Positions 29,542 to 39,217 of a stretch of 64,000 nt of DNA are shown piece after piece (the stretch's first letter is position 1; every line of letters starts with the position of its first letter). The translations under genes were made by a program, and so were the position numbers. The stretch spans positions 124,001 to 188,000 of the forward strand of contig NZ_LSBB01000001.1 in the NCBI RefSeq assembly GCF_001584335.1, in the 5' to 3' direction. Source of the stretch: Bacillus atrophaeus. Lineage in GTDB: Bacteria; Bacillota; Bacilli; Bacillales; Bacillaceae. Under the pieces are notes generated by a model. That model was not told the origin of the DNA, did not search any database, and saw nothing but the letters and a program-made list of their open reading frames with translations.

Positions 29542-29970
29542 TTGAGGAATCAAAATAAGCTTGGCAAAGGGCTTGCCATCCTGCTGTTGATTGTTGGATG
29601 TGTCATGGTGTCAGGCTGCCAGCAGAAGAAAGAGGACGAGACGCCTTTTTATTATGGCACTTGGGATGAGGGGCTGGAGCCGGGGCCTATGGACGGTGTG
29701 AAAGCAGCCACTGTTACATTTACGAAAGATCAAGTGCTTGAAAAAGAAGTCATTGAAGGAAGAGGAGAGGTGCAATTGCCCTCCATGGCATACAAGGTGA
29801 TCTCCCAAAGCACAGACGGTTCTATCGAGATCCAATACCTCGGGGCTTATTATCCTCTCAAAAGCACTTTAAAAAGGGGAGAAAACGACACGTTAATTTG
29901 GATCCAAAATGGAGAAACGAAAACGATGAAAAGAGTCACATCGCCTGACGGCAAGGAGGGACAAAAATGA
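29542..29970 (+). CDS. yxeF: Lipoprotein YxeF
   Basis: This 142-residue lipoprotein has a hydrophobic signal segment and lipobox VSGC (Cys about 29). The mature part is small and beta-rich (lipocalin-like in the B. subtilis homologue). The start is TTG 29542 after GAGGATGGTGA. It overlaps yxeG by 4 nt (ATGA), so the two are translationally coupled. Function is unknown. Confidence 0.88.
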   Translation: MRNQNKLGKGLAILLLIVGCVMVSGCQQKKEDETPFYYGTWDEGLEPGPMDGVKAATVTFTKDQVLEKEVIEGRGEVQLPSMAYKVISQSTDGSIEIQYLGAYYPLKSTLKRGENDTLIWIQNGETKTMKRVTSPDGKEGQK

Positions 29971-30497
29971 GAAATAAAGCAGCTGACCGACTGGTTTTAA
30001 CAGGCGTTATTCTACATATTATTCAGTGGTTTTCTGTGTTATGGGCATTTTTAAAAATTGAAAATTCATTCGGGCACTTTACGATCTATAATCCGAATGT
30101 CATCAACGGTTCGATGCAGTCTTTTTCATTTATGCAGATGATGCGTTCTATGGTTTATTCGGGTGCAATGGTTAATTACGTGCTGTTTTTTATGTTTGCA
30201 TTCCTTATCTTTTATTTATCGCTTAATGCTGTATTTATCGTTTTAGAGATCGCGGCTTATGTGATGATCAGGCGGAACCCATATTCATCATGGGCTTACT
30301 TTATAACGGCAATGGGCGTTAAGCTTGCGAGTATGGACATAACGGGAATCCTTTTCTTGGCTGGCGGTTTCATGCTGATGAAACAGAAAAAAGCAGACAG
30401 CAGCGAAACGGAGACAGGCAGAAAGAGGAGAAACCGCATACCTGTCAGAAAACAAATCAGGCAAATGAAGAAAAGACGGAGAAAGTCATCTGTTTAA
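29967..30497 (+). CDS. yxeG: Integral membrane protein YxeG
   Basis: This 176-residue protein has four predicted membrane helices (about 8-28, 54-72, 75-98, 110-134). It ends in a strongly basic cytosolic tail (GRKRRNRIPVRKQIRQMKKRRRK). It is coupled to the lipoprotein yxeF by an ATGA overlap, suggesting that they work together at the membrane. No known motif is seen. Confidence 0.85.
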   Translation: MRNKAADRLVLTGVILHIIQWFSVLWAFLKIENSFGHFTIYNPNVINGSMQSFSFMQMMRSMVYSGAMVNYVLFFMFAFLIFYLSLNAVFIVLEIAAYVMIRRNPYSSWAYFITAMGVKLASMDITGILFLAGGFMLMKQKKADSSETETGRKRRNRIPVRKQIRQMKKRRRKSSV

Positions 30498-30566
30498 GTT
30501 GAATATCAAAAAGAAAAAGAGATAAGATGAGACTATGGTCTGAAAAAGACACAAAGGAGATGCAAG

Positions 30567-31379
30567 ATGTACAAATTAATCGCAATTGATATGGATGGAA
30601 CATTACTGAATGATCATCATGAAGTGTCAGCGGAAGTCTGTGACGCATTACAGGCTGCAAAAGCCGAAGGGGTAAAAATTGTACTTTGCACCGGCCGGCC
30701 TATCGGAGGCGTACGCAGATACCTGGATGAACTGAATTTAATTGAAGAAGGCGACTACGTGATTGCCTATAACGGAGCGCTTGTGCAAAATACGCATACA
30801 AATGAAGTCGTAAATGAGCTGTCTCTCGGATATGATGATCTCAAGTCCTTATATGAGCTTAGCTTAGAGCTGAATACACCGATGCATTTCTTTGACTCAT
30901 CTCGTTTGTATACACTTAACCGTGATATCAGCGAATATACGGTATATGAGTCATATGTGACACAGGTGCCGCTTCATTATCGCAAGCTCGAGGAAATTTC
31001 AGAAGATATCGTCATCCCGAAAGTGATGTTTATTGATAAGCCTGAGAATCTAAGTCATGTGATTTCATCTATACCGGAAGATGTGAAAGAAAAATTTACA
31101 ATGGTCAAAAGCGCGCCGTTCTTCTATGAAATTCTTCACCCTGAAGCCAGCAAGGGAAATGCCGTTCGGCAGCTGGCGAAGCTGCTGGGCATTGAACAGC
31201 AAGAGGTCATGAGTATAGGGGACAACGGCAATGATTTAACGATGATTGAATGGGCCGGCTGCGGCGTTGCCATGGCAAACGCGATTCCGGAAGTGAGAGA
31301 GGCTGCGGACTTTCAAACCCGTTCCAATAATGAACATGGCGTGGCGCATGCCATACATGAACTTGTTCTCAAAAAATAA
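30567..31379 (+). CDS. yxeH: HAD-superfamily sugar phosphatase YxeH
   Basis: This 270-residue Cof-type (class IIB) HAD hydrolase has motif I DMDGTLL (about 8-14), motif II CTGRP, the cap domain in the middle, a motif III Lys in EASKGNAV, and motif IV GDNGNDLTM. Such enzymes dephosphorylate small sugar or cofactor phosphates; the physiological substrate is not readable. ATG 30567 follows AAAGGAGATG. A strong terminator follows. Confidence 0.93.
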   Translation: MYKLIAIDMDGTLLNDHHEVSAEVCDALQAAKAEGVKIVLCTGRPIGGVRRYLDELNLIEEGDYVIAYNGALVQNTHTNEVVNELSLGYDDLKSLYELSLELNTPMHFFDSSRLYTLNRDISEYTVYESYVTQVPLHYRKLEEISEDIVIPKVMFIDKPENLSHVISSIPEDVKEKFTMVKSAPFFYEILHPEASKGNAVRQLAKLLGIEQQEVMSIGDNGNDLTMIEWAGCGVAMANAIPEVREAADFQTRSNNEHGVAHAIHELVLKK

Positions 31380-31389
31380 TGAAATGAAA

Positions 31390-31421
31390 AATCCAGCCGC
31401 GTAAAGGGCTGGATTTTTTTC
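31390..31421 (+). terminator. Terminator of yxeH
   Basis: The perfect 9-bp stem AATCCAGCC / GGCTGGATT is followed by T7. Confidence 0.9.
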
Positions 31422-31470
31422 GTTATCTTGGTTTCATTGTCCCTGTTCGATCAGTAATGACCTGCAAGCC

Positions 31471-31797
31471 TCATTGGGGAATGGAGACTAATATTTCTTT
31501 TCTGGCTGCTCCGTCAATTTTGACGGAATGATCAAGATGATTGATCACATTCACATAAACGCCATTAAATGGAGCCGCTGCGCTTTTTGCCAAAATGAAT
31601 AAACACTCGTTTTTCTCATAAATGAGTCTCCTTGTCCTTTCATTTTTGGAAAACAGTTCAAAGCAGTACATTCGCCATTGGGCTTGAATCTTCTTCTGTC
31701 TCTTCAAGTCAGCACATAAATATAGAATCAGCAGCATTGATATTTTTGCAGAATGTGCCAATGTCTGACTGAATCTTTTGACTAAAATGCCCGACAT
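31471..31797 (-). CDS. Uncertain 108-residue open frame
   Basis: This is the only long open frame in the 460-bp gap between yxeH and yxeI. It has a short hydrophobic stretch (AKISMLLILYLCA) and a C-terminal part with even composition (APFNGVYVNVINHLDHSVKI). No ribosome site is visible before ATG 31797 and I recognise no family. It may be real, decayed or chance. Confidence 0.25.
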   Translation of the reverse strand: MSGILVKRFSQTLAHSAKISMLLILYLCADLKRQKKIQAQWRMYCFELFSKNERTRRLIYEKNECLFILAKSAAAPFNGVYVNVINHLDHSVKIDGAARKEILVSIPQ

Positions 31798-31877
31798 TCG
31801 TTATGCTGGTAAAATAATTAGTTTACCAAGTGTAGTATTGCAAGCCGAAAACATTACGCAAAAAGGGGATGGATCAT

Positions 31878-32864
31878 ATGTGTACAAGTCTTACATTGAA
31901 AACTGCTGACGGGAACCATTTATTAGCCAGAACGATGGATTTTGCCTTTCAGCTTGGCACAGACGTGATGCTTTATCCGCGTCAATACAGTTGGAAAAGT
32001 GAAGCAGATGGCAAGCAGCATAAGACGCAATACGCGTTTATCGGTATGGGGAGAAATCTTGGGAATATCTTATTTGCAGACGGTGTGAATGAAAAGGGGT
32101 TATCATGTGCGACGCTTTATTTTCCGGGTTATGCGGAATACGGGGAAATGACTCAGGAAGGTTCCTCACATATTGCACCGCATGAGTTCGTTACATGGGT
32201 ATTATCAAGCTGTGCGTCTTTGGAAGAGGTAAAAGAAAAGATAGGCTCATTGACAATCGTTCAAAAGAAATTAGATTTATTGGGTATCGTTTTACCGCTT
32301 CACTGGATTTTATCAGACCGTACGGGACGCAGCCTGACAATAGAACCGACAGCAGATGGAATACAAGTCCATGACAATAAGCCGGGTGTGATGACCAATA
32401 GCCCTGACTTTCCATGGCATGTGACCAACCTGCGCCATTATATCGGAGTCAGACCGAAACAATTAGAAAGCAAAGTGATGGGCGGAATGACGTTGTCCGC
32501 GTTTGGCCAAGGGTCAGGAACTTCAGGGCTGCCTGGTGATTACACACCGCCTTCCCGTTTTGTCAGAGCCGTTTTTCTGAAAGAACATTTGGAGCCGGCA
32601 GCCAGTGAAACGGAGGGGGTATCATCCGCTTTTCACATCTTGGCGAATATGAATATTCCAAAAGGCGCGGTTATTACCGATGATGGCGAAATAGATTACA
32701 CACAATATACTTCTGTAATGTGTAATGACACAGGGAATTATTACTTTCACCACTATGACAATCGCCAAATTCATAAAGTATGTTTATTTCATGAGGACCT
32801 CGACCGTGCTGAACCAAAAGTGTTTTCAGCTAAAGCGGAGGAGAGTATTCAAGAGCTTAATTAA
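31878..32864 (+). CDS. yxeI: Ntn-hydrolase YxeI, penicillin V acylase / bile-salt-hydrolase family
   Basis: This 328-residue choloylglycine-hydrolase-family enzyme has Cys directly after the initiator Met (MCTSLTL), which becomes the N-terminal nucleophile after Met removal. Other conserved positions are RTMDF (Arg and Asp), the [10 protein letters not shown] stretch with Asn, and an Arg in PPSRFVRA. The B. subtilis homologue hydrolyses penicillin V; the natural substrate may be an acyl amide such as a quorum signal. ATG 31878 rather than 31869 is required to place Cys at position 2. No signal peptide is present. Confidence 0.93.
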   Translation: MCTSLTLKTADGNHLLARTMDFAFQLGTDVMLYPRQYSWKSEADGKQHKTQYAFIGMGRNLGNILFADGVNEKGLSCATLYFPGYAEYGEMTQEGSSHIAPHEFVTWVLSSCASLEEVKEKIGSLTIVQKKLDLLGIVLPLHWILSDRTGRSLTIEPTADGIQVHDNKPGVMTNSPDFPWHVTNLRHYIGVRPKQLESKVMGGMTLSAFGQGSGTSGLPGDYTPPSRFVRAVFLKEHLEPAASETEGVSSAFHILANMNIPKGAVITDDGEIDYTQYTSVMCNDTGNYYFHHYDNRQIHKVCLFHEDLDRAEPKVFSAKAEESIQELN

Positions 32865-32867
32865 AAA

Positions 32868-32905
32868 AGCTGACTCCCGTATGTATGCGGGGTCAGCTTT
32901 TTTTA
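32868..32905 (+). terminator. Terminator of yxeI
   Basis: AGCTGACTCCCG pairs with CGGGGTCAGCT (one mismatch) and is followed by T7. Confidence 0.85.
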
Positions 32906-32983
32906 AAGAGCAAATTTGCAGGCTATCTTCTGTAGCTGTCGAATATTTAACATACAAAAATACGACTTTAGGAGCATCCGGTT

Positions 32984-33892
32984 ATGTACCTAGTATTCGA
33001 TATTGGCGGAACATTTATCAAACACGCGGTGATGGATTCAGCCGGAACCATTATCTCAAAAGCAAAGCGCCCGACACCGAAAAAAAGCCTGAACGATCTT
33101 TTAATATGCTTATTTTCGGTCATTGAACCGCTGAAAAAACAAATCAAAGGGATTGCGGTAAGCTGTCCCGGCATGGTCGATACAAAGAAAGGCATGATTT
33201 ATTATGGCGGTTTAGTGCCCTATCTGCACGAAGTAAATTTGGCGGAAACGCTAGAAAGCAAATTCGGCATCTCCGCAGCAGTTGAGAATGACGGAAAATG
33301 CGCGGCGCTGGCGGAGCTCTGGCTCGGAAGTGTAAAGCACGCGGGCAATGCCGTTGTGTTGGTCCTCGGCAGCGGTGTCGGCGGCGGCATCATCATCGGG
33401 GGAGAATTATATAGGGGAAGCCATCTGCTGGCGGGGGAAGTGAGCTATATCATGAACCAGTTCCATTCCCATCATCAGAAAGCGGTTTTTCTCGGACAGA
33501 CGTGCTCCGCTGTCTCGATGATTCAGCGGATCGCGGCAAAGAAAGGCATTGCCAAAGAGGATTCTGACGGTGAGCAGGTGTTTGCCGATATCCTTGCCGG
33601 AGATCAAGAGGCTCTTGCGATATTTGAGACGTACTGTCTGGAGCTTGCAGCGCAAATATACAACCTGCAATATATCATTGATCCGTCGGTTGTCGCTATC
33701 GGCGGCGGCATCAGCGCCCAGCCTGCTCTTATTGAGAAACTGAACTGGGCGTTACAAGAAATCGCAGCCCAAAACCCCATGCACACGATCATTCCTAAAA
33801 TCGTGCCATGCCGCTTTCAAAACGATGCGAACTTGTATGGTGCGCTGTACCATTTCTTCACCTTGCATGATAAAACGAACCAGTCGTATTAA
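32984..33892 (+). CDS. ROK-family sugar kinase
   Basis: This 302-residue ROK kinase has an ATP-binding DIGGTFIKHAV (about 6-16), NDGKCAALAEL with the catalytic Asp (about 100-110), and GSGVGGGIIIGGELYRGSHLLAGEV. The usual ROK zinc motif CxCGxxGC is absent: after GEVSYI the chain runs MNQFHSHHQK instead. No DNA-binding domain is present, so this is an enzyme, not a repressor. It is 12 nt upstream of the EutH-like gene with its own ribosome site (TTAGGAG), suggesting a two-gene operon that takes up and phosphorylates a small polar molecule (inference). I do not recall it in strain 168. Confidence 0.82.
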   Translation: MYLVFDIGGTFIKHAVMDSAGTIISKAKRPTPKKSLNDLLICLFSVIEPLKKQIKGIAVSCPGMVDTKKGMIYYGGLVPYLHEVNLAETLESKFGISAAVENDGKCAALAELWLGSVKHAGNAVVLVLGSGVGGGIIIGGELYRGSHLLAGEVSYIMNQFHSHHQKAVFLGQTCSAVSMIQRIAAKKGIAKEDSDGEQVFADILAGDQEALAIFETYCLELAAQIYNLQYIIDPSVVAIGGGISAQPALIEKLNWALQEIAAQNPMHTIIPKIVPCRFQNDANLYGALYHFFTLHDKTNQSY

Positions 33893-33904
33893 AAAGGAGA
33901 AACC

Positions 33905-35026
33905 ATGACTGTTAATGATGTGGTGATATTCATTCTGGCTGTATTTCTTTTTCTCGGAGCCGCCGATCATTGTTTGGGCAACAAATGGGGACTTGGAAAA
34001 CCGTTTGCAGAAGGGTTTATGGCAATGGGGCCGCTTGCGCTGTCCATGGTTGGGATTGTGTCGCTGGCGCCCGTGCTTGCGGCTGTGCTGATTCCTGTTG
34101 TGTCTCCAGTCTATTTAGCCATTGGGGCAGACCCGGCATCCTTCGCCAACACGATTTTGGCCATTGATATGGGAGGCTATGCGCTGTCCGGTGAAATGGC
34201 GAAAGATCCGGATGCAGGCGTGTTTTCATGGGTATTTCTAGGGACGATGATGGGCCCGGCGATTGTGTTCACGATCCCGGTTGCCCTCGGTATCATAGAA
34301 AAAGAGGACCATCCGTACTTTGCGAAAGGAATTTTGATTGGGATAAGTACGGTACCGATTGGGTGCTTCATCGGCGGATTAGCGGCCGGTTTTGATATCG
34401 GTTTGATTCTGAAAAATTTGATCATCCCGATTGTTTTTTCTGCTGTCATTGCTTTCGGGTTGTGGCGGTTTCCTGAATACGTGATCCGGATATTTCATGT
34501 ATTCGGGAAGGCCGTCGGCATCGCGGCGATCATCGGACTTGCGGCAATCTCGATTGAGACATTGACGGGTATTGTATTGATTCCCCATATGACAAAAATC
34601 GAGACTGGCATACATACTGTAGGCACCATCGCCATTGTTCTGGCAGGGGCTTTCCCTATGGTTGCCTTTATAACGAAAACGTTCGACAAGCCGCTTGGGA
34701 AAATAGGGAGCCTTTTGAAACTGGATCAGGCGGCAACTGCGGGTCTGGTCGCTTCTCCGGCCCATCATATCCCGATGCTGATGCTAGTAAAAAAGATGAG
34801 TCCGAGAGGAAAAGTCATCAATGTGGCTTTCGCCGTGAGCGGCGCATTTGTACTGGGAAGCCATCTTGGTTTTGTGGCGGCGATGAAGAGAGAAATGGCA
34901 ATTGCGATGATCATTGGAAAATTAGCCGGAGGTATAACGGCGGTTGTAGCCGCAGCCTGGGCGACCCCATCATATCCAACTCAAAAGAATGAAAATAGAA
35001 GCGGTGCCTCTCTCGGTCAAAGGTGA
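33905..35026 (+). CDS. yxeR: EutH-like transporter YxeR
   Basis: This 373-residue membrane protein of the ethanolamine transporter EutH family has about ten helices. Conserved stretches include FLFLGAADHCLGNKWGLG, PLALSMVGIVSLAPVL, NTILAIDMGGYALSGEMA and SPAHHIPM. No ethanolamine ammonia-lyase or microcompartment genes are near. The true substrate is therefore open; the ROK kinase directly upstream suggests that something is phosphorylated after uptake. ATG 33905 follows AAAAGGAGA. Confidence 0.85.
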   Translation: MTVNDVVIFILAVFLFLGAADHCLGNKWGLGKPFAEGFMAMGPLALSMVGIVSLAPVLAAVLIPVVSPVYLAIGADPASFANTILAIDMGGYALSGEMAKDPDAGVFSWVFLGTMMGPAIVFTIPVALGIIEKEDHPYFAKGILIGISTVPIGCFIGGLAAGFDIGLILKNLIIPIVFSAVIAFGLWRFPEYVIRIFHVFGKAVGIAAIIGLAAISIETLTGIVLIPHMTKIETGIHTVGTIAIVLAGAFPMVAFITKTFDKPLGKIGSLLKLDQAATAGLVASPAHHIPMLMLVKKMSPRGKVINVAFAVSGAFVLGSHLGFVAAMKREMAIAMIIGKLAGGITAVVAAAWATPSYPTQKNENRSGASLGQR

Positions 35027-35060
35027 GACTGTCAGCCATTCGGGACAGTCCTTTTGTTTT
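35027..35060 (+). terminator. Terminator of the kinase-yxeR unit
   Basis: GACTGTC / GACAGTC starts right after the stop codon and is followed by CTTTTGTTTTT. Confidence 0.8.
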
Positions 35061-35212
35061 TAACAAGCGAAAGCGCACAAAAACCTGAGAAATGGCACAC
35101 GGCTGGATTAAGAGGCTGCGGGCCAGTGCGAAAAACGGTTTCAACTCCGGTCAATCGGGAATGAATAAGTAACTTAGTAAGCAAGTTTCCGAGAAAAGAG
35201 GGTTGGATGATC

Positions 35213-36052
35213 ATGAATGCGAAAGAAAAAACAAAGCAGGGCGCTTCGAAAGTGAAGGATGAGTCAAAGCCTTGGGTAAGGCGTTTTGGAAGGATTGGCT
35301 ATTTTTCATTCGGAGGTGTATTTATCTTGCTCGGCATTCTGGCCTTTATGGCTGCCATCGGAGCCGGCGGTGACACGGAGGATTCCGCCGGAGCGCTTCA
35401 ATCTTTGGCGCGTATGCCGTTTGGGTCGGTCTTGCTTTGGCTGATCGGTATTGGATTGATTGGGTTTGTCATCTGGATGCTGCTGAGCGCGTTTAAAGAT
35501 TCGGAAGGCCACGGTAAAGGGAAGCGCGGTCTTTCCCGGCGAACCGGAAATGTCATCAGCGCCGTCATATACGCGTCCATTGCCTGGAATGCCCTGCGAT
35601 TTGCGTTTGACCGAGGTGACGGCAGCAGTTCAGAACAAACATGGTCTGCCTATCTATTAGCCCAGCCGTTTGGTCAATGGCTTGTCGGCCTGACAGGCGC
35701 GGGGTTTATCATTTATGGCATCGTCCAGTTTGTGAATGGCGTCCGTGCCGGTTTTATGCGTGATTTCCAAACCTCAAAAATGAATGACCAAGAAAAACGG
35801 ATTGCCAGAAATACAGGGCGTGCCGGCAATATGGCGCGCGGTATCATTTTTGGTGCGATAGGCTTCTTTCTCATCAAAACAGCCATCACCTCTGACCCTG
35901 ACGATACAAAAGGATTCGACGGGGCACTTGCTGAGCTGGCGCAGCAGCCGCATGGCAGAGTGATCATCGGACTTCTGGCCGGCGGGCTTATTTTATACGG
36001 AATTTACGGAATGATGAAAGGGAGATATCAATATATGGACTTCAAACGATAA
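35213..36052 (+). CDS. yxxB: DUF1206 membrane protein YxxB
   Basis: This 279-residue protein is built of three repeats of a two-helix unit. Each repeat contains a Gly-rich first helix (FGRIGYFSFGGVFILLGI, TGNVISAVIYASIAWNAL, AGNMARGIIFGAIGFFLI) and a second helix after an LA..PFG / LAQQPHG turn. DUF1206 proteins have no settled function. ATG 35213 is favoured by spacing from AGAGGG; an ATG at 35207 is possible. It is monocistronic with its own terminator. Confidence 0.82.
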   Translation: MNAKEKTKQGASKVKDESKPWVRRFGRIGYFSFGGVFILLGILAFMAAIGAGGDTEDSAGALQSLARMPFGSVLLWLIGIGLIGFVIWMLLSAFKDSEGHGKGKRGLSRRTGNVISAVIYASIAWNALRFAFDRGDGSSSEQTWSAYLLAQPFGQWLVGLTGAGFIIYGIVQFVNGVRAGFMRDFQTSKMNDQEKRIARNTGRAGNMARGIIFGAIGFFLIKTAITSDPDDTKGFDGALAELAQQPHGRVIIGLLAGGLILYGIYGMMKGRYQYMDFKR

Positions 36053-36056
36053 GAAC

Positions 36057-36088
36057 AAAACCTCTCCGCTTCGGCTGAGGTTTTGTTT
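36057..36088 (+). terminator. Terminator of yxxB
   Basis: AAAACCTC pairs with GAGGTTTT around a GC-rich inner stem, followed by GTTTG. Confidence 0.75.
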
Positions 36089-36194
36089 GTATGGATGATT
36101 TGCTATGATGACTGCAGACATTAAACTTCTACAAAAAAGATCAGCTGGAATACTGGCATGCCTAACTATACAATAGGAGTTAAGGAGGTGCGGA

Positions 36195-37133
36195 ATGGAC
36201 CGGGATAAACAACAATTAAGCATAGAAGCGGCCCGGCTCTACTATCAGTCGGATTACAGCCAGCAGCAAATCGCCGAGCAGCTTAACATTTCAAGGCCTA
36301 CTGTCTCCCGATTGCTGCAATATGCGAAAGAAAAAGGATACGTCCAAATTCGTGTATTGGACCCGTTTGAGGACCTGGACGCGCTCGGCACGATGCTGGA
36401 GGAGAAGTATGGATTGCTGGAAGCGCATGTTGTGTTTTCTCCTACGGCTGACTACAGGACCATTACACATTACCTGAGCCATTACGGTGCAGAATATATG
36501 CATGACGTGATTAAAGACGGCGATATCGTCGGCGTCAGCTGGGGAACGACGATGTATCAGATCGCGCAAAACATGCAGCCTAAGCATGTGAAAGGCGTTG
36601 AGGTCGTTCAGTTGAAAGGCGGAATCAGCCATTCCCGTGTGAATACATACTCATCTGAAACGATTCAGCTCTTTGCCGAGGCATTGCAGACGATGCCGAG
36701 ATATCTGCCGCTGCCGGTTGTGTTTGATAACGCTGAGGTCAAAAAAATGGTGGAAAAAGACCGCCATATTGAACGGATTATTGAAATGGGCAAGCAGGCG
36801 AACGTCGCCCTGTTTACAGTGGGAACCGTTCGGGATGAGGCCTTGTTATTCAGGCTCGGCTATTTTAATGAAGAGGAAAAAGCGCTTCTCAAAAAGCTTG
36901 GCGTCGGAGATATTTGTTCTCGTTTCTTTGACGCGAACGGGGACATTTGCAGCAGCGCCATAAATGACAGGACAATCGGTGTACAATTGGCTGACTTGAG
37001 GCTCAAGGAACGATCCATTCTTGTAGCGGGCGGAAACAGAAAAATCGCCGCAATTCACGGGGCTTTGACAGGCAAATATGCCAATGTGCTGATCATCGAC
37101 CAACACACAGCAAAGGCGCTGGCAGACCAATAA
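36195..37133 (+). CDS. deoR: Deoxyribonucleoside operon repressor DeoR (SorC family)
   Basis: This 312-residue regulator of the SorC/DeoR sugar-binding family has an N-terminal helix-turn-helix (YSQQQIAEQLNISRPTVSRLL, about 20-40, split by the core). A phosphosugar-binding domain follows, with GVSWGTTMYQIA and SAINDRTIGV, resembling the isomerase-type fold. The known inducer is deoxyribose 5-phosphate. ATG 36195 follows TAAGGAGGTG. It sits directly upstream of its target operon; the operator is seen in the 100-bp gap to dra. Confidence 0.95.
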   Translation: MDRDKQQLSIEAARLYYQSDYSQQQIAEQLNISRPTVSRLLQYAKEKGYVQIRVLDPFEDLDALGTMLEEKYGLLEAHVVFSPTADYRTITHYLSHYGAEYMHDVIKDGDIVGVSWGTTMYQIAQNMQPKHVKGVEVVQLKGGISHSRVNTYSSETIQLFAEALQTMPRYLPLPVVFDNAEVKKMVEKDRHIERIIEMGKQANVALFTVGTVRDEALLFRLGYFNEEEKALLKKLGVGDICSRFFDANGDICSSAINDRTIGVQLADLRLKERSILVAGGNRKIAAIHGALTGKYANVLIIDQHTAKALADQ

Positions 37134-37152
37134 TGCGTCCGTTTTGTGAAAT

Positions 37153-37204
37153 ATGAACAAAATTTCATTTACCAATTTACATATGTTCAAAAGTCAGTTA
37201 TGCT
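37153..37204 (+). promoter_or_regulatory. dra-nupC-pdp promoter with DeoR operator
   Basis: TTTACA (37176), a 17-bp spacer and TATGCT (37199) form the promoter. The near-palindrome ATGAACAAAATTTCAT at 37153-37168 and the half site ATGTTCAA at 37183 fit the known DeoR arrangement of a palindrome plus a nearby half repeat. Confidence 0.7.
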
Positions 37205-37235
37205 AAAAATATCTTAAACAAAGGAAGTGCGATAA

Positions 37236-37904
37236 ATGACTGCAAATCTAATTGATCATACAGCTTTGAAACCGCATACACAAAAAGCGGATATTGTGAA
37301 ATTGATAGAAGAAGCAAAGAAATATCAATTCGCCTCCGTCTGCGTGAACCCGACGTGGGTGCAGTTAGCTGCAAAAGAACTCGCAGGTACCGGCGTTGAT
37401 GTTTGTACGGTTATCGGATTTCCGCTTGGCGCCAATACGACAGAAACGAAAGCGTTTGAAACAAAGGATGCCATTTCAAAAGGAGCCACAGAAGTGGACA
37501 TGGTGATTAACATCGCCGCATTAAAAGATGGGGAAAACGACTTTGTTGAAGCAGATATCCGCGGTGTCGTCGAAGCTGCTGGCGGAAAAGCTCTCGTAAA
37601 AGTTATCATTGAAACATGCCTTCTCACTGATGAAGAAAAAGAGCGCGCGTGCCGTTTAGCGGTAAAAGCAGGAGCGGATTTCGTGAAGACGTCAACAGGC
37701 TTCTCCACAGGCGGTGCAACTGCAGAAGATATCGCTTTGATGCGTAAAACGGTCGGCCCTGATATCGGCGTAAAAGCCTCAGGAGGAATCAGAACAAAAG
37801 CCGACGTTGACCAAATGACCGCAGCCGGAGCAAGCCGAATCGGTGCGAGTGCAGGTGTGTCCATTGTGAGCGGAGAGAACGGAAATAACGGAGACAACTA
37901 TTAA
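37236..37904 (+). CDS. dra: Deoxyribose-phosphate aldolase
   Basis: This 222-residue class I aldolase (DeoC) splits 2-deoxyribose 5-phosphate into acetaldehyde and glyceraldehyde 3-phosphate. The Schiff-base Lys is in [10 protein letters not shown] (about 127-136; Lys about 128), the second Lys in [15 protein letters not shown], and the phosphate-binding region is [16 protein letters not shown] 37236 follows AAAGGAAGTG. It is the first gene of the deoxynucleoside operon. Confidence 0.96.
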   Translation: MTANLIDHTALKPHTQKADIVKLIEEAKKYQFASVCVNPTWVQLAAKELAGTGVDVCTVIGFPLGANTTETKAFETKDAISKGATEVDMVINIAALKDGENDFVEADIRGVVEAAGGKALVKVIIETCLLTDEEKERACRLAVKAGADFVKTSTGFSTGGATAEDIALMRKTVGPDIGVKASGGIRTKADVDQMTAAGASRIGASAGVSIVSGENGNNGDNY

Positions 37905-37919
37905 TTCAAGCTGCGATGA

Positions 37920-37942
37920 GCGGAAAGCGGCAAGCTTTCCGC
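37920..37942 (+). other. Intergenic RNA hairpin dra-nupC
   Basis: The perfect stem GCGGAAAGC / GCTTTCCGC has a 5-nt loop and no T run. Like the iol hairpins it probably affects mRNA stability or differential expression. Confidence 0.55.
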
Positions 37943-38007
37943 CATATCCTTTAGCTTCATTCTGAGCATTCATTTTTGTAAGCGAATACAAATAAAGGAG
38001 AAAACAT

Positions 38008-39189
38008 ATGAAGTACTTAATTGGGATCGTCGGCTTAATTGTGATTTTGGGGATTGCCTGGCTTGCAAGCAGCGGGAAAAAAAGAGTGAAATATCGTCCG
38101 ATTATCGTCATGATTATTCTTCAATTTATATTAGGCTACATTCTCCTGAATACGGGTGTCGGAAACTTTCTCGTAGGAGGCTTTGCAAAAGGGTTTGGTT
38201 ACCTGTTGTTATATGCTGCTGAAGGGGTTAACTTCGTATTCGGCGGTCTCGTGAATGTGAAGGAATACTCGTTCTTCATGAGTGTTCTCCTCCCGATCGT
38301 GTTTATTTCAGCTTTGATCGGAATTCTTCAGCACTGGAGAATCCTTCCGTTTATCGTGAAATATATCGGACTCGCTCTGAGCAAGGTTAACGGAATGGGG
38401 AAGCTCGAATCCTATAATGCTGTCGCTTCAGCGATTTTGGGTCAATCGGAAGTTTTTATTTCCTTGAAAAAACAACTGGGCCTGCTGCCAAAGCAACGTC
38501 TTTACACACTGTGTGCATCAGCAATGTCCACCGTGTCGATGTCGATTGTCGGCTCTTACATGACCCTGCTTAAACCGGAATATGTGGTGACGGCGCTTGT
38601 ATTGAACTTATTTGGCGGATTTATCATTGCGTCAATCATTAATCCTTATGAAGTAACGGATGAAGAGGATATGCTTGAGGTACAGGAAGAAGAAAAACAA
38701 TCCTTCTTCGAAGTGCTCGGCGAGTACATTATGGATGGATTCAAGGTAGCGGTTGTCGTAGCAGCGATGCTCATCGGATTTGTAGCCATTATTGCGTTGA
38801 TCAACGGCATTTTCAGCGCTGTGCTCGGTATTTCTTTCCAAGAATTGCTCGGATATGTGTTTGCGCCGTTCGCTTTCCTCGTCGGTATCCCATGGAATGA
38901 AGCCGTTAATGCCGGAAGCATTATGGCGACCAAAATGGTATCGAATGAGTTTGTTGCCATGCAGGCTCTTGCGCAGGATGGCTTAAACTTCAGCGGCCGT
39001 ACACAGGCGATTGTGTCCGTGTTCCTTGTGTCATTCGCGAACTTCTCATCCATCGGAATTATCGCCGGAGCTGTAAAGGGTCTCCATGAAAAACAAGGAA
39101 ACGTCGTGGCGCGCTTCGGCCTGAAATTATTATTTGGCGCTACACTCGTCAGCTTCTTAACAGCAACCGTTGTCGGACTGATTTACTGA
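38008..39189 (+). CDS. nupC: Concentrative nucleoside transporter NupC
   Basis: This 393-residue CNT-family proton-coupled (pyrimidine) nucleoside importer has eight or more helices and family stretches [47 protein letters not shown] and [13 protein letters not shown] 38008 follows AAAGGAGAAAA. It lies between the aldolase and phosphorylase genes, supplying their substrate. Confidence 0.95.
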   Translation: MKYLIGIVGLIVILGIAWLASSGKKRVKYRPIIVMIILQFILGYILLNTGVGNFLVGGFAKGFGYLLLYAAEGVNFVFGGLVNVKEYSFFMSVLLPIVFISALIGILQHWRILPFIVKYIGLALSKVNGMGKLESYNAVASAILGQSEVFISLKKQLGLLPKQRLYTLCASAMSTVSMSIVGSYMTLLKPEYVVTALVLNLFGGFIIASIINPYEVTDEEDMLEVQEEEKQSFFEVLGEYIMDGFKVAVVVAAMLIGFVAIIALINGIFSAVLGISFQELLGYVFAPFAFLVGIPWNEAVNAGSIMATKMVSNEFVAMQALAQDGLNFSGRTQAIVSVFLVSFANFSSIGIIAGAVKGLHEKQGNVVARFGLKLLFGATLVSFLTATVVGLIY

Positions 39190-39217
39190 ACTTAATAGAA
39201 AAGGACTGGTGATTACA

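Noticed and set aside
37325-37897. 190-codon minus-strand open frame across dra
   Set aside because: Antisense shadow of a clear aldolase gene; Ser/Pro/Ala-rich composition typical of such shadows.
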